Assembly: GCF_038397725.1 (NCBI RefSeq)
Contig: NZ_CP151634.1
Coordinates: forward strand, 2,542,001 to 2,606,000
Origin: Microbacterium sp. LWO13-1.2
Lineage (GTDB): Bacteria > Actinomycetota > Actinomycetes > Actinomycetales > Microbacteriaceae
Reading direction: 5' to 3'
Length of the DNA: 64,000 bases
Positions 42,599 through 53,183 of the stretch are shown here, one piece after another (the first letter of the stretch is position 1; every line of letters begins with the position of its first letter). Under the pieces are notes generated by a model. It was not told the DNA's origin. It was given only the letters and a program-made list of their open reading frames with translations, and searched no databases. A program made the position numbers and the translations under genes.

Positions 42599-43512
42599 AC
42601 GAGCGCTACATCCTGGTCGTCGCCCATGCCGGTCGTGAGGACACCGTCCTGGCGGCCCGACGCGTGGTCGAGGCGCTCCGCGATGCCGGAGCGCGACCCG
42701 TTCTGTCTGCCGATGACCGCGCCGAACTCGCTGCGGTCGATGCGGGCTTCGCCGACGTGGACGTGCTCGGCGGCACCGTCGCGCAGTCCGCTCTCGAACT
42801 CGCCGTCGTCCTCGGCGGCGACGGCACGATCCTGCGGGCCGCGGAGCTGGTTCGAGGCTGCGGAGCGCCCGTGCTCGGGATCAACATGGGGCATGTCGGA
42901 TTCCTCGCGGAGATCGAACGCGACGACATGGACGACGCCATGCGGCGCGTCATCGCCCGCGACTACGACGTCGAGGAGCGGATGGCTTTGTCCGTGCGGG
43001 TGAAGGACGCCGCCGGTGCCGTGATCTATGAGACCTGGGCGCTCAACGAGGCGACGGTCGAGAAGGCCAGCCGGGAGCGCATGATCGAAGTGGTGCTCGA
43101 GATCGACGGCCGCCCGCTGTCCACGTTCGGCTGCGACGGGATGGTCGTGTCCACGCCGACCGGTTCGACCGCCTACAACTTCTCCGGCGGCGGACCGGTG
43201 ATCTGGCCGAGCGTCGAGGCGATCGCCGTGGTGCCGCTGTCCGCGCACGCGCTCTTCGCGCGGCCGCTCGTCGTCAGCCCGGATGCCGCCGTCGCCATCG
43301 AGATGCTGGAGCGCACCGACGGCTCCGGCATCCTCTGGTGCGACGGCCGGCGCTCGCACGACCTGCCGCCGGGTGCACGGGTCGTGGTGCGACGCTCTTC
43401 ACGCCCGGTGCGACTCGCACGTCTGCATCCCTCTGCCTTCACCGATCGACTGGTGCGCAAGTTCCAGTTGCCGGTCGACGGCTGGCGCGGCCAGAGCGCG
43501 GGAACCGCCTGA
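42595..43512 (+). CDS. nadK: NAD kinase
   Basis: Phosphorylates NAD to NADP using ATP or polyphosphate. The 305 residues contain the GGDGT motif (VVLGGDGTILRAAELV), INMGHVGFLAEIE, the LNEATVEK segment and TPTGSTAYNFSGGGPVI, all diagnostic. The ATG at 42595 overlaps the tlyA stop (ATGA); a longer upstream frame is inside tlyA. Confidence 0.96.
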   Translation: MNERYILVVAHAGREDTVLAARRVVEALRDAGARPVLSADDRAELAAVDAGFADVDVLGGTVAQSALELAVVLGGDGTILRAAELVRGCGAPVLGINMGHVGFLAEIERDDMDDAMRRVIARDYDVEERMALSVRVKDAAGAVIYETWALNEATVEKASRERMIEVVLEIDGRPLSTFGCDGMVVSTPTGSTAYNFSGGGPVIWPSVEAIAVVPLSAHALFARPLVVSPDAAVAIEMLERTDGSGILWCDGRRSHDLPPGARVVVRRSSRPVRLARLHPSAFTDRLVRKFQLPVDGWRGQSAGTA

Positions 43513-45203
43513 TGATCGAGGAGATGCGGATGCAGGGGCTCGGCGTCATCGCCGATGCGGTGCTGCCTCTCGGGCCGGGGTTCACCGCGATCACCGGCGA
43601 GACCGGTGCGGGCAAGACGATGGTCGTGACGGGACTCGGGCTGCTGCTCGGCCAGCGCGCCGACTCCGGCGCCGTGCGCGCCGGCACAGGGCAGGCATCG
43701 GTCGCCGGCGTCTGGATCGTGCCATCCGCAGGCGACATCGCCGACATCGTCGCCGATGCCGGCGGCGACCTCGAACCGGCAGGAGACGGGCTCGCCGAGC
43801 TCTACGTCTCCCGTACCCTCAGCGCCGAAGGGCGCAGCAGGGCGAGCGTCGGGGGCCGTGCCGCGCCGGCTGGAGTGCTCTCCGCACTCGCCGAGGAACT
43901 CGTCGTCGTGCACGGTCAGTCCGATCAGTTGCGGCTGCGCTCCTCCGTGGAGCAGCGCGATGCGCTCGACCGTTTCGGGGGAGCGCTGATCAGCACCTGC
44001 CTCGACGCGTACACGGCATCCTTCACGCGGTGGCGCGAACTCGATGCGGAGATCACGGAGATCACGGAGAACCGCGATCGACGCGCCGAGGAGGCCGGCA
44101 GGCTCAGGGAGGCTCTCGCGCTGATCGAGGCCACCGCTCCTGAAACGGGGGAGGACACCGCGCTCGCGGAGCGGGCAGAGCGACTGGCGAACGCGGAGGA
44201 GCTGCGGCTCGCCGCGGCGCTCGCCCGGGGCTCGCTGTCGAGTGACGAAGGCGATGCCGATGCCTCAGCGCTCGTCGCCGAGGCGCGGCGCGCACTGGAG
44301 CGTGCGACTGACTCGAAGCTCGCGGAGATCGCCGAAAGCCTCGCCGACGTCGGATACCGGATCGCCGATCTGGCAGGCCAGCTGTCGGCCTACCTCGCCG
44401 ATCTCGACGAGTCCGGTCCGCACGAGCTGGCCGCCGTCGAGGAGCGCCGCGCTGCGCTCACGACGCTGATCCGTGCGCACGGCTCGCTCGACGAGGCTCT
44501 CGCACTCTGGGAGACCGGATCCGCGCGACTGGCCGAACTCGACGACGACGGCGAACGAATCGAACGGTTGGAGGCGGAGCGCGCCGCGGCACGAACCGTG
44601 CTCGACGAGGCGGCAGCACAGCTGACGGCGGCACGAACCGACGCCGCCACGCGACTGGGCGCAGCCGTCACCGACGAATTGCACGCGCTGGCGATGCCGG
44701 ATGCACGCCTCGAGGTTTCCGTCGCCGTCGGTGCGGAGAGCGCGCACGGCCGTGACGACGTGTCGATCCTGCTGGCTCCGCACCCCGGTGCCGAGCCGCG
44801 CGCCGTCTCCAAGGGCGCTTCCGGCGGCGAACTGTCCCGCGTGATGCTCGCGATCGAAGTCGTCATCGCCGGTACCGATCCGGTGCCGACGTTCGTCTTC
44901 GACGAGGTCGATGCGGGCATCGGCGGTGCCGCGGCGATCGAGGTCGGCCGGCGACTCGCCCGGCTCGCGGAATCTTCCCAGGTCATCGTCGTCACGCATC
45001 TGGCGCAGGTCGCAGCCTTCGCCTCGAACCACCTCTCGGTCGTCAAGGCCAGCGACGGCGCGGTCACGGCCTCCAGCGTGCGACGGCTGGAGGGCGCGGA
45101 GCGGGAAGCCGAGATGGCGCGACTGCTGTCGGGACTGACGGATTCGGACGCCGCGCTCACACACGCCAGAGAACTTCTCAGCCTCCGCGGCCTTGTTGCC
45201 TGA
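43512..45203 (+). CDS. recN: DNA repair protein RecN
   Basis: SMC-like ATPase for double-strand break repair and cohesion. The 563 residues have Walker [12 protein letters not shown] at residue 31, long Glu/Ala/Arg-rich coiled coils (about 160-390), the signature [19 protein letters not shown] near 435 and Walker [14 protein letters not shown] with the [13 protein letters not shown]-loop. The ATG at 43512 overlaps the nadK stop by one base. In other bacteria recN is SOS-controlled; here it sits inside an operon and no SOS box is seen before it. Confidence 0.95.
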   Translation: MIEEMRMQGLGVIADAVLPLGPGFTAITGETGAGKTMVVTGLGLLLGQRADSGAVRAGTGQASVAGVWIVPSAGDIADIVADAGGDLEPAGDGLAELYVSRTLSAEGRSRASVGGRAAPAGVLSALAEELVVVHGQSDQLRLRSSVEQRDALDRFGGALISTCLDAYTASFTRWRELDAEITEITENRDRRAEEAGRLREALALIEATAPETGEDTALAERAERLANAEELRLAAALARGSLSSDEGDADASALVAEARRALERATDSKLAEIAESLADVGYRIADLAGQLSAYLADLDESGPHELAAVEERRAALTTLIRAHGSLDEALALWETGSARLAELDDDGERIERLEAERAAARTVLDEAAAQLTAARTDAATRLGAAVTDELHALAMPDARLEVSVAVGAESAHGRDDVSILLAPHPGAEPRAVSKGASGGELSRVMLAIEVVIAGTDPVPTFVFDEVDAGIGGAAAIEVGRRLARLAESSQVIVVTHLAQVAAFASNHLSVVKASDGAVTASSVRRLEGAEREAEMARLLSGLTDSDAALTHARELLSLRGLVA

Positions 45204-45209
45204 TAGGAT
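45204..45209 (+). promoter_or_regulatory. -10 box of pyrG (leaderless)
   Basis: TAGGAT begins right at the end of the recN stop codon and lies 8 bases before GTG 45218, suggesting a leaderless pyrG transcript. Confidence 0.45.
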
Positions 45210-45217
45210 CGAAGCCC

Positions 45218-46918
45218 GTGATGAACTCTTCTGCCGCGGGCCCCAAGAACGACACGACCAAGCACATTTTTGTGACAGGTGGTGTCGTTTCGTCTTTGGG
45301 TAAGGGGCTCACCGCAGCAAGCCTGGGCAACCTCCTGACCGCACGCGGACTCCGCGTGGTCATGCAGAAGCTCGACCCGTATCTGAACGTGGACCCTGGC
45401 ACCATGAACCCGTTCCAGCACGGTGAGGTCTTCGTCACCGACGACGGTGCCGAGACCGATCTCGACATCGGGCACTACGAGCGCTTCCTCGACATCAACC
45501 TCTCGCAGGCGGCGAACGTCACCACGGGGCAGATCTACTCGCAGGTCATCGCCAGGGAGCGCCGCGGCGAGTACCTCGGTGACACGGTGCAGGTCATCCC
45601 GCACATCACCGATGAGATCAAGCGCCGGATGCGCCTGCAGGCTTCTGAAGAGCCGCGCCCGGACGTCATCATCACCGAGGTCGGCGGCACGGTCGGCGAC
45701 ATCGAATCGCAGCCCTTCCTGGAGTCCGCCCGTCAGTTGCGCCACGAGCTCGGCCGCGACAGCGTGTTCTTCGTGCACGTCTCGCTGGTGCCGTTCATGG
45801 GGGCATCGGGGGAGCAGAAGACCAAGCCGACTCAGCACTCCGTGGCTGCCCTCCGTCAGGTCGGTATCCAGCCGGACGCTCTGGTGCTGCGCAGCGATCG
45901 GCCGGTGAGCGAGAGCAACCGCAACAAGATCGCCCTGATGTGCGACGTCGACGTCGAAGGCGTCATCAACACGGTCGACCTGCCGAGCATCTATGACATC
46001 CCGTCGACGCTCAACGATCAGGGTCTCGACTCCTACATCGTGCGCCGCCTGGGTCTCGACCAGAAGGCGGCGGGCGAGGTCGATTGGACCCGCTGGAGCA
46101 AGGTGCTGCACGCTGTGCACAACCCGAAGCACGAGGTCACGATCGGTCTCGTCGGCAAGTACATCGATCTGCCTGACGCCTACTTGTCGGTGACCGAGGC
46201 GCTCAAGGCCGGCGGTTTCGCGCAGGAGACCAAGGTCAACATCCGCTGGATCCCGTCCGATCTGTGCGAGACGCCAGAGGGGGCCCAGGCGCAACTGTCC
46301 GAGCTCGACGGCATCTGCGTGCCGGGCGGCTTCGGTATCCGTGGCATCGAGGGCAAGCTCGGCGCACTGAAGTTCGCGCGCGAGCAGGGCATCCCCACAC
46401 TCGGCCTCTGCCTCGGCCTCCAGTGCATGGTCATCGAGTACGCCCGTGACGTCGCCGGCATCGCCGGTGCCTCGTCCACCGAGTTCGATCCGGAGACGTC
46501 GGAGCCGGTCATCGCGACCATGGCCGAACAGGTCGAGATCCTCGACGGCGGAGACCTCGGCGGCACCATGCGCCTCGGCCTCTATCAGGCGGATCTCGCC
46601 GAGGGCTCGCTGGCGCGGGAACTCTACGACGCACCGCAGGCCTCCGAGCGTCACCGTCACCGCTACGAAGTGAACAACGCCTACCGGGACCGCCTCTCCG
46701 CGGCCGGTCTGGTCTTCTCCGGACTCAACCCCGAACTCGACCTGGTCGAGTACGTGGAACTGCCGCGCGACGTGCACCCGTACTACATCGCCACCCAGGC
46801 GCACCCGGAACTGCGGTCGCGTCCGACTGCTCCGCACCCGTTGTTCCGCGGGCTGGTCGGCGCGGCGATCGAACGGCACCGCTCCAGCGAACTGTTCGAT
46901 GTCAGCGAAGATGACTGA
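45218..46918 (+). CDS. pyrG: CTP synthase
   Basis: Makes CTP from UTP, ATP and glutamine. The 566 residues combine an N-terminal synthetase domain ([41 protein letters not shown]) and a C-terminal class I glutaminase domain from about 295 with catalytic Cys in [15 protein letters not shown] and the [17 protein letters not shown]is/Glu pair. Starts GTGATG; GTG 45218 suits the -10, ATG 45221 would lose one residue. In mycobacteria steA and mctB lie between recN and pyrG; here they are absent. Confidence 0.97.
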   Translation: MMNSSAAGPKNDTTKHIFVTGGVVSSLGKGLTAASLGNLLTARGLRVVMQKLDPYLNVDPGTMNPFQHGEVFVTDDGAETDLDIGHYERFLDINLSQAANVTTGQIYSQVIARERRGEYLGDTVQVIPHITDEIKRRMRLQASEEPRPDVIITEVGGTVGDIESQPFLESARQLRHELGRDSVFFVHVSLVPFMGASGEQKTKPTQHSVAALRQVGIQPDALVLRSDRPVSESNRNKIALMCDVDVEGVINTVDLPSIYDIPSTLNDQGLDSYIVRRLGLDQKAAGEVDWTRWSKVLHAVHNPKHEVTIGLVGKYIDLPDAYLSVTEALKAGGFAQETKVNIRWIPSDLCETPEGAQAQLSELDGICVPGGFGIRGIEGKLGALKFAREQGIPTLGLCLGLQCMVIEYARDVAGIAGASSTEFDPETSEPVIATMAEQVEILDGGDLGGTMRLGLYQADLAEGSLARELYDAPQASERHRHRYEVNNAYRDRLSAAGLVFSGLNPELDLVEYVELPRDVHPYYIATQAHPELRSRPTAPHPLFRGLVGAAIERHRSSELFDVSEDD

Positions 46919-47480
46919 CCTGCGCGACGAGCCCTTCTCGCCGGAGATCGTCGCCAGCGAGAAGGTCTACCAGGGCGCGGTGTGGGATGTCCGCTCCGAT
47001 CGGTTCCGCTACGGCGACGGCGAGATCGTGCGCCAGTACGTGGACCACACCGGTGCCGTCGCGGTCGTGGCGGTGGATGACGAAGGGCGGGTGCTGCTGA
47101 TCCAGCAGTACCGGCATCCGATCCGCCACCGCGATTGGGAGCTGCCGGCCGGCCTCCTCGATATCGAGGGGGAGGAGCCTCTTCTCGCCGCTCAGCGCGA
47201 GCTCGCGGAGGAGGCCGATGTGACGGCAGCGCACTGGGAGCCGTTGGTGTCGACATACACGACGCCGGGCGGGAACAACGAGATCATCCATCTGTTCCTC
47301 GCCACTGGAATCTCCCGGGCGGCCACCGCTCATGATCGCACCGACGAGGAGGCCGACATCCGCGTCGAGTGGGTGCCGCTGAGCGAGGCCGTGGATGCTG
47401 TGCTCGACGGACGGATGCGCAACGCGATCCTGTCGATCGGGGTGCTCGCGGCAGAGCGGCGCGGGGTCGGCGGGGCGTAG
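46911..47480 (+). CDS. NUDIX hydrolase, ADP-ribose pyrophosphatase type
   Basis: A 189-residue NUDIX enzyme of the ADP-ribose/ADP-sugar pyrophosphatase branch. The NUDIX box is [25 protein letters not shown] near residue 75, with the [11 protein letters not shown] segment and preceding ELPAG typical of the branch. ATG 46911 overlaps the pyrG stop by 8 bases; ATG 46899 (MSAKMTD) is an alternative four residues longer. Follows pyrG and precedes xerD as in mycobacteria. Confidence 0.9.
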   Translation: MTDLRDEPFSPEIVASEKVYQGAVWDVRSDRFRYGDGEIVRQYVDHTGAVAVVAVDDEGRVLLIQQYRHPIRHRDWELPAGLLDIEGEEPLLAAQRELAEEADVTAAHWEPLVSTYTTPGGNNEIIHLFLATGISRAATAHDRTDEEADIRVEWVPLSEAVDAVLDGRMRNAILSIGVLAAERRGVGGA

Positions 47481-47482
47481 CC

Positions 47483-48385
47483 GTGCTGCTCGATCGGGCG
47501 CTGGATGCCTACCTGCGGCACATCACGATCGAACGCGGGCTGAGCGCCCATACGGTCGCCGCGTATCGGCGTGATCTGGACGGGTACCGGAACTGGCTCG
47601 TCGAGAACGGCATCGAGGAGACGGTCGACGTGTCCCCGGCGGTCGTCGGTCGATTCATCGCCGAGCGTTCTGCAGCGGACCCGCCGCCCGCTGCCACCAG
47701 CCTCGCCCGTCTGCAGTCGTCGGTCCGCGGATGGCACCGTTTCCTCGCACGCGAGGGTATCGAGGCGGATGACCCGAGTGGCCGCCTGCGGCCCCCGAAG
47801 GCGCCGCAGCGGCTGCCGAAGGCGCTGACCATCGACCAGGTGGAGCGCCTGCTCGCCGCGCCTTCAGCGGAGGAGCCCCTCGGCATCCGCGATCGTGCGC
47901 TCCTGGAACTGCTGTACGCCACCGGGGCACGCGTGTCCGAAGCGGTGGGGCTCGATGTCGACGATCTGGCCCACGGCGACGTTCTGCGTCTGCGCGGAAA
48001 GGGATCAAAGGAGCGCATCGTCCCGCTGGGCTCATACGCGCGCATCGCCGTCGATGCCTACCTCACCCGTGTGCGCCCTGGGCTCGCGGCGAAGGGGCGC
48101 GCATCGGCACGGCTCTTCCTCGGCGCGCGGGGGGCACCTCTGTCCCGGCAGAGCGCGTGGCTCGTGATCCGCGCGGCCGCCGAAGGTGCGCAGATCACCG
48201 CGGAGGTCTCGCCGCACACCCTCCGCCATTCGTTCGCGACCCACCTGCTCCAGGGCGGTGCCGACGTGCGCGTCGTCCAGGAGCTGCTCGGTCACGCCTC
48301 TGTCGCGACCACGCAGATCTACACGCACGTGTCGGTCGACACCCTGCGCGACATCTACACCACGTCTCATCCGCGAGCCCGCTGA
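47483..48385 (+). CDS. xerD: Site-specific tyrosine recombinase XerD
   Basis: Resolves chromosome dimers at dif with XerC, activated by FtsK. The 300 residues contain an N-terminal SAM-like DNA-binding domain ([25 protein letters not shown]) and the catalytic domain: Arg in [18 protein letters not shown] near 155, Lys in [26 protein letters not shown] near 245, [15 protein letters not shown] with the His and the Tyr nucleophile near 276. GTG start 47483, 2 bases after the previous stop. The syntenic position identifies it as the housekeeping enzyme and not an integrase. Confidence 0.95.
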   Translation: MLLDRALDAYLRHITIERGLSAHTVAAYRRDLDGYRNWLVENGIEETVDVSPAVVGRFIAERSAADPPPAATSLARLQSSVRGWHRFLAREGIEADDPSGRLRPPKAPQRLPKALTIDQVERLLAAPSAEEPLGIRDRALLELLYATGARVSEAVGLDVDDLAHGDVLRLRGKGSKERIVPLGSYARIAVDAYLTRVRPGLAAKGRASARLFLGARGAPLSRQSAWLVIRAAAEGAQITAEVSPHTLRHSFATHLLQGGADVRVVQELLGHASVATTQIYTHVSVDTLRDIYTTSHPRAR

Positions 48386-48431
48386 TCGTCCTTTAGCATC
48401 CTCCGTTCCGAAAAGATGTGAATGTCCTGAA

Positions 48432-48449
48432 GTCCCCCGAAAGGGGGAC
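48432..48449. terminator. Hairpin after xerD
   Basis: A perfect 7-bp stem GTCCCCC/GGGGGAC with a GAAA tetraloop, 46 bases after the xerD stop and about 25 bases before a TATCCT -10 box (48472-48477) of the lipoprotein gene. It probably separates the core operon from the cassette that follows; no T-tract. Confidence 0.55.
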
Positions 48450-48524
48450 GCGGGGTGCGGGCGACTCTGTCTATCCTGAGCGGAGTCGTCCGACGTCTGC
48501 CGGACCCACGAAGGAGTTTCCCCC

Positions 48525-49535
48525 ATGAGATCCCCCGGTTCCCTCGCGCTCGTCGCGACCACCGCTCTCGTTTTCGCTCTCGCCGGCTGCGCGGGCGGGC
48601 CCGGCGCTGACAAGCTCGACTACGAGGATTCGCCGCTGAACAAGTACCTCTCCGCGGCATGGGGTGGCGATCTGTCTCCCGAGGAGCAGCAGAAGCAGTT
48701 CGAGGAGCAGAACCGCAAGCAGGAAGAAGCCATGGCGGAGTGCATGGCTGAGGAAGGCTTCGAGTACAAGCCGAACACCCAGAACAACGGCACGGTGTTC
48801 TCCGATGACGGAGGCGAGTGGGACCCTGAGTCGCGCGAATGGGTCGAGAAGTACGGCTACGGCATGGTGAACAGCCCATGGAACGAGCAGATGGAGGAGA
48901 ACCCGCCCGAGGAGACGGCCGACCCGAATGCGGACTACGTCGCCTCCCTCAGCGAGTCGGAGCAGACCGCCTACTACGAAACGCTCTACGGCGCTCCCCC
49001 CGAGGAGGAGATCGCCGAGGGCGCCACCTACGAGTACAAGTGGGAGGACGCCGGCTGCCAGGGCCGGGCGCAGCACGAGGTGCAGGGCGAGGACCCGTGG
49101 CAGTCGGACGAGTTCACCGAGCTTCGCGAGAAGATGGACAAGCTGTGGTCGGGCACGCAGGAGTCGCCCGAGTTCAAGGAGCTCAACGCGGCATGGGCGG
49201 CGTGCATGGCCGACGCCGGTGAGCCCGGGTTCAAGGCGCAGTCCGATGCGTCGATGTCGATCTCCGACGAACAGCAGAAGATCTACGAGGCCGCGTACGG
49301 CGACGGCAGCACACCTGTGGACCCCGAGACCGTCGAGGACCCGAGCAAGAGCCCCGAGATGAAGAAGCTCGGCGAGCGTGAGGTCGAGCTGGCGCTGAAG
49401 GACTTGGAGTGCCGCAAGGAGACGTCGTACCTGGAGAAGTCGCTGAAGATCCAGTTCGCCCAGGAGGAGAAGTTCATCGCCGACAACAAGGCAGACCTCG
49501 AGGCGTTCAAGGCGGCGGCCGAGCAGAGCAACTGA
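48525..49535 (+). CDS. Cys-containing lipoprotein of the MacB-type cassette
   Basis: A 336-residue lipoprotein I cannot assign to a named family. Signal peptide with lipobox (VFALAGC, Cys22), then a Gln/Glu-rich helical stretch (SPEEQQKQFEEQNRKQEEAMAEC). Three further Cys-bearing segments recur in similar context (EAMAECMAEEGFEY, EDAGCQGRAQHE, NAAWAACMADAGEP, LKDLECRKETSYL), suggesting a repeated helical unit and disulfides outside the cell. Strong Shine-Dalgarno GAAGGAG. The stop overlaps the adaptor start, so it is the first gene of a four-gene operon with an ABC exporter. Confidence 0.8.
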   Translation: MRSPGSLALVATTALVFALAGCAGGPGADKLDYEDSPLNKYLSAAWGGDLSPEEQQKQFEEQNRKQEEAMAECMAEEGFEYKPNTQNNGTVFSDDGGEWDPESREWVEKYGYGMVNSPWNEQMEENPPEETADPNADYVASLSESEQTAYYETLYGAPPEEEIAEGATYEYKWEDAGCQGRAQHEVQGEDPWQSDEFTELREKMDKLWSGTQESPEFKELNAAWAACMADAGEPGFKAQSDASMSISDEQQKIYEAAYGDGSTPVDPETVEDPSKSPEMKKLGEREVELALKDLECRKETSYLEKSLKIQFAQEEKFIADNKADLEAFKAAAEQSN

Positions 49536-51130
49536 TGCGAGAAGACGAGACCCCCACGACGGCGTTCCCGCTCGATATCGAAGCCGACCTCGAAGCCGAG
49601 ATCAACGGCGAGACCGACGGCGATGCGGATGACGCGTCCGCCGACGCCGACACCTCGAAGGTCAGCGGCTGGGGCCGTGTACTGCGCGGAAACCGCACGC
49701 TGTGGATCGTGGCGGCGTGCGCTGTCGTCAGCCTTGTCGCCGGCCTCCTGATCGGGCACTTCCTGATCTCTCCGGCTGAGGCGAACGGGGATACCCCTGA
49801 GCCAGGGCTGGTGACGGTTCCGGTCGAGTTCGGATCGCTGAGCAACGACGTGACGCTGCGCGCGGACGTCGGCTACGCGGATGCCGTCGAGGTGACGATC
49901 GACACGACCGGAACGGAAGGGCGGGCCGTCGTGACCGGGCAGGTTCCTGCCGTCGGCGCGACCTTCACCCCGCTCTCCATCGCGCTGGAGGTGGCGGGTC
50001 GCCCTGTCATCGTGCTGCCAGGAGAGCTGCCGGCGTACCGCACTCTGCGCGTCGGCGTGTCCGGCCCGGATGTCCTGCAGCTCAAGCAGGCACTCGTCGC
50101 GGTCGGGATCAACCCGGGCGATGTCGGCTCGGACCTGTTCGACGGGGCGACAGCCGATGCCGTGGGGCAGCTCTACACTCAAGCCGGCTATCCGGCGCCG
50201 TCGTCCGGCGAGGATGCGACCGCGGGAGTGCGATCCGCAGAGGAGAACGTGCGCAGTGCGAACGACAGCGTCAGTCAGGCCCAGGCCGCGCTGGACGCTG
50301 CGGGTTCTGGCCCCAGCAAGGTGGAGGCGTGGCAGGCCGATGTGAAGGTCGCTCAGGCCGAGCAGGCCCTCGCCGATGCCAAGGCCAAGGGCGAGGGAGT
50401 CCAGCAGGCCGAGTGGGACCTGCAGACCGCCAAACTCGAGCGCGATCAGCTCTGGGCGGCGAAGAACACCGGCGCGGAGCGCGCGATGCTGGACTCGGCA
50501 TACGCGCAGGTCGAGGCGGCCAACCAGGCGTTGGAGACGGCGCGCCAGAGCGTGCTTCCGTTCCTGCCGTCGAGCGAGGTGCTCTATCTCACGGAGCTCC
50601 CGCGACGAGTGGATGCGGTCAACGTCAAGCGCGGCGACACGGTGAGCGGGTCGTCGATGACGGTGTCCGGTGCCACGGTTCGGCTGACCGGCGCAGCGGC
50701 CGAGGCCGACGCTCGTCTGCTCAAGGTGGGAGCGGAAGGCACCTTCGAGTTGCCGGACGGCACAGAGCATCGTGCGGTGATCTCGGCGCTCAACGCCGGC
50801 AAGGACAGCAAGGCGCGCTGGGAAGTGCTCCTGGATCCGGATCCGCTGACAGCGGAGCAGATCCAGCAGCTCCAGGGGAGCAATGTGCGGGTCAAGATCG
50901 CCGTCGGGGCCACCGAAGGCGATGTTCTCTCCGTTCCGCTCGCCGCGCTCACGGCTGGACCCGGCGGCGAGTCACGGGTTGAGGTCGTCGAATCGGATCC
51001 GCGCAAGGGGGAGGACGCGGAGACCCGGATCGTCGTCGTCAAGACGGGACTCGCCGCCCGCGGCGCGGTGGAGATCACACCCACGGAGGGTGAGCTCGAA
51101 GAGGGCGAGCTCGTGGTGGTCGGGCGGTGA
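49535..51130 (+). CDS. Membrane-fusion (HlyD/MacA-like) protein with peptidoglycan-binding domain
   Basis: A 531-residue adaptor. Acidic cytoplasmic N-terminus (about 1-45), one membrane segment (LWIVAACAVVSLVAGLLIGHFL, about 55-77), a peptidoglycan-binding-1 domain (LRVGVSGPDVLQLKQALVAVGINPGDVGSDLFDGAT, about 170-215), a long helical hairpin with Ala/Gln/Glu (about 230-350), then MacA-like beta domains (VNVKRGDTVSGSSM, GDVLSVPLAALTAG, VVVKTGLAARGAVEI). It should bridge the exporter and the wall. Start ATG 49535 overlaps the lipoprotein stop. Confidence 0.85.
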   Translation: MREDETPTTAFPLDIEADLEAEINGETDGDADDASADADTSKVSGWGRVLRGNRTLWIVAACAVVSLVAGLLIGHFLISPAEANGDTPEPGLVTVPVEFGSLSNDVTLRADVGYADAVEVTIDTTGTEGRAVVTGQVPAVGATFTPLSIALEVAGRPVIVLPGELPAYRTLRVGVSGPDVLQLKQALVAVGINPGDVGSDLFDGATADAVGQLYTQAGYPAPSSGEDATAGVRSAEENVRSANDSVSQAQAALDAAGSGPSKVEAWQADVKVAQAEQALADAKAKGEGVQQAEWDLQTAKLERDQLWAAKNTGAERAMLDSAYAQVEAANQALETARQSVLPFLPSSEVLYLTELPRRVDAVNVKRGDTVSGSSMTVSGATVRLTGAAAEADARLLKVGAEGTFELPDGTEHRAVISALNAGKDSKARWEVLLDPDPLTAEQIQQLQGSNVRVKIAVGATEGDVLSVPLAALTAGPGGESRVEVVESDPRKGEDAETRIVVVKTGLAARGAVEITPTEGELEEGELVVVGR

Positions 51131-51849
51131 GCCAGCCTCTCGCCGACGTCATCCTCGATTCGCCGGACGAAGCGGTGGCGCCACCGCTGGTCGAACTCCG
51201 TGATGTGACGCGGTCCTTTCCCGGCCCACCCGAGGTGCAGGCGCTCAAGGGCGCGACGTTGTCGGCAGCCGCGGGCGACTACATCTCGATCGTCGGCCCC
51301 AGCGGCTCCGGCAAGTCGACGATGCTCAACATCCTCGGTCTTCTGGACCGCCCGAGCGTCGGCGAGTACCGGCTGGCGGGGTCGCTCACCGGCGATCTCT
51401 CGGACGACGAGCGGGCGGCCGCCCGGGCGCGCTTCATCGGTTTCGTCTTCCAGTCGTTCCATCTGCTTCCGCGGCGCACGGTCCTCGACAACGTGCTGAT
51501 GCCGATGCTGTACAGCGGTGTTCCTCGTCGTGAGCGCGAGTCGCGAGCGCGGGAGGCCCTCACCCGAGTGGGGCTCGAGCATCGCATCGACTTCTATCCC
51601 GGGTCGCTCTCCGGAGGTGAGCGTCAGCGTGTCGCCGTCGCCAGGGCCGTGGTCAGCGGACCTCGACTGCTGCTCGCCGATGAGCCGACCGGGAACCTGG
51701 ATCAGCGCACGTCCGGAGAGGTCATGTCGCTGTTCGAGGAGCTCAACGCGGACGGGCTCACTCTGATCGTCATCACGCACGACGATGCGGTGGCGCGACG
51801 TGCGCGCCGCTGTATCCGGATCGCCGACGGCAGATTGACCGAGCTGTGA
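51127..51849 (+). CDS. MacB/LolD-type ABC transporter ATPase
   Basis: A 240-residue ATPase of the MacB/LolD/FtsE class. Walker [22 protein letters not shown] near 57, Q-loop FVFQSFHLLPRRT, signature LSGGERQRVAVARA near 160, Walker B LLLADEPTGNLD and H-loop VITHDDAVA. GTG start overlapping the adaptor stop; its own stop overlaps the permease start. Works with the next gene as a mechanotransmission-type transporter. Confidence 0.9.
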   Translation: MSQPLADVILDSPDEAVAPPLVELRDVTRSFPGPPEVQALKGATLSAAAGDYISIVGPSGSGKSTMLNILGLLDRPSVGEYRLAGSLTGDLSDDERAAARARFIGFVFQSFHLLPRRTVLDNVLMPMLYSGVPRRERESRAREALTRVGLEHRIDFYPGSLSGGERQRVAVARAVVSGPRLLLADEPTGNLDQRTSGEVMSLFEELNADGLTLIVITHDDAVARRARRCIRIADGRLTEL

Positions 51850-53174
51850 TCCGCTGGCCGTGGCGGCGTAAGAAGGCGGATGCCGAAGGCCCGATGGCGG
51901 AGCAGCCCGACGAGTCGGTGGGCGCCGCGCCGCTCGTTCCCGAGGTGAAGCATGCCGATCGCTTCACGTTCCAGGATCTCGTCACCGAGGCGACCGCAGA
52001 TATCGGCTCACGCCCCGCACGGCTGGTGATGACGATCCTCGGAACCGTCCTCGGAATCGGATCCCTTGTGGCGACGATCGGCTTCGCGCAGACCGCGGCA
52101 GGGCAGATCGCGAGTCAATTCGACGGGGTGGCCGCCACCCAGGTACTGGTCACGCCGACCGAAGCGACCTCCGGTTCGAAGAACACGACCGTCGCCGCCG
52201 GTCGCCTCCCGTGGGACTCCGCGGATCGGGTGCAGCTGCTGGCGGGCGTGGAGTCCGCTGTTCTGCTCGGCGAAGTCACTCTGGCCGAGGATGAGACCAT
52301 CACCGCTGTTCCGGTCAATGACCCGTCGGCTCCCGTCCCCGCGTCGCCCCGTCTCTTCGCATCGACAGGCGATCTGATCGGGACGGTCGACGGCAGGATC
52401 ACAACAGGGCGCGCCTTCGATGAGGGGCACGATGAGCGGGCGGATCGCGTCGCTCTGCTCGGGGTGCGGGCGGCGGAACGGATGGGTATCAACCGGGTCG
52501 ATTCGCAGCCTTCGGTGTTCATCGGGGGCGTCGCGTACGCCGTGATCGGCATCGTCGACGGCATGGAACGGCGCACCGACCTGCAGGATGCGGTGATCAT
52601 CCCGATGGGCGCGGCGCGCGCGGACTTCGGGCTCGAGGCTCCGGCAGAGCTGAGCATCCATATCGCAGTGGGAGCCGGCCCGCAGGTCGCCGAGCAGTCC
52701 GTAATCGCGCTTCAGCCGGATGAGCCGGACACGCTCGAGGCGCGGGCTCCGTCCGGGGCGTCTGATCTCAGCCAGAGCGTCCAGGCCGACGTCAATGTCG
52801 TCTTCCTCATCCTCGGTGTGATCGCACTCCTCGCCGGGGGGTTGGGTATCGCCAACGTGACCCTCCTCTCCGTCATGGAGCGGATCGGCGAGATCGGACT
52901 GCGCCGCGCACTGGGTGCCACGAGGCGGCAGATCGGCTCGCAGTTCATGGTGGAGTCGATCGTCATCGGCTTCATCGGCGGGCTCATCGGAGCCGCGCTC
53001 GGTGTGATCGCCGTCATCGTCGTCGCCGTCGTACAGGGGTGGTCTCCGGTCACGGATCCTCTGGTCGCGATCGCCGGCGCTGTGCTCGGCGCAGTCGTCG
53101 GCTGGGCATCGGGCTGGTATCCGGCGCGAAGGGCTGCGCGAATCGAACCGGTCGCCGCTCTCCGCGGCGGATGA
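51846..53174 (+). CDS. MacB-type ABC transporter permease (FtsX family)
   Basis: A 442-residue permease. Cytoplasmic N-terminus of about 40 residues, first membrane segment near 58-78 (RLVMTILGTVLGIGSLVATIG), a large extracytoplasmic MacB_PCD domain (about 80-310), then three membrane segments of the FtsX fold (VVFLILGVIALLAGGLGIANVTLLSVMERIGEIGLRRALGATRRQI; FIGGLIGAALGVIAVIVVAVV; the last near 410-430). Unlike Gram-negative MacB, the ATPase is separate. Followed by a strong terminator. Substrate unknown: peptide, drug or lipid export is possible. Confidence 0.88.
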   Translation: MIRWPWRRKKADAEGPMAEQPDESVGAAPLVPEVKHADRFTFQDLVTEATADIGSRPARLVMTILGTVLGIGSLVATIGFAQTAAGQIASQFDGVAATQVLVTPTEATSGSKNTTVAAGRLPWDSADRVQLLAGVESAVLLGEVTLAEDETITAVPVNDPSAPVPASPRLFASTGDLIGTVDGRITTGRAFDEGHDERADRVALLGVRAAERMGINRVDSQPSVFIGGVAYAVIGIVDGMERRTDLQDAVIIPMGAARADFGLEAPAELSIHIAVGAGPQVAEQSVIALQPDEPDTLEARAPSGASDLSQSVQADVNVVFLILGVIALLAGGLGIANVTLLSVMERIGEIGLRRALGATRRQIGSQFMVESIVIGFIGGLIGAALGVIAVIVVAVVQGWSPVTDPLVAIAGAVLGAVVGWASGWYPARRAARIEPVAALRGG

Positions 53175-53183
53175 CGTGTCGAT

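Noticed and set aside
44390..46879. An 829-codon minus-strand frame opposite recN and pyrG
   Set aside because: Runs across two well-supported genes and their junction; no domain or start signal. A GC-rich third-position artefact.
47483..48385. XerD as a phage or transposon integrase
   Set aside because: Operon position after the NUDIX gene, and typical length and motifs, match the housekeeping recombinase; no att repeats or other mobile genes are seen.
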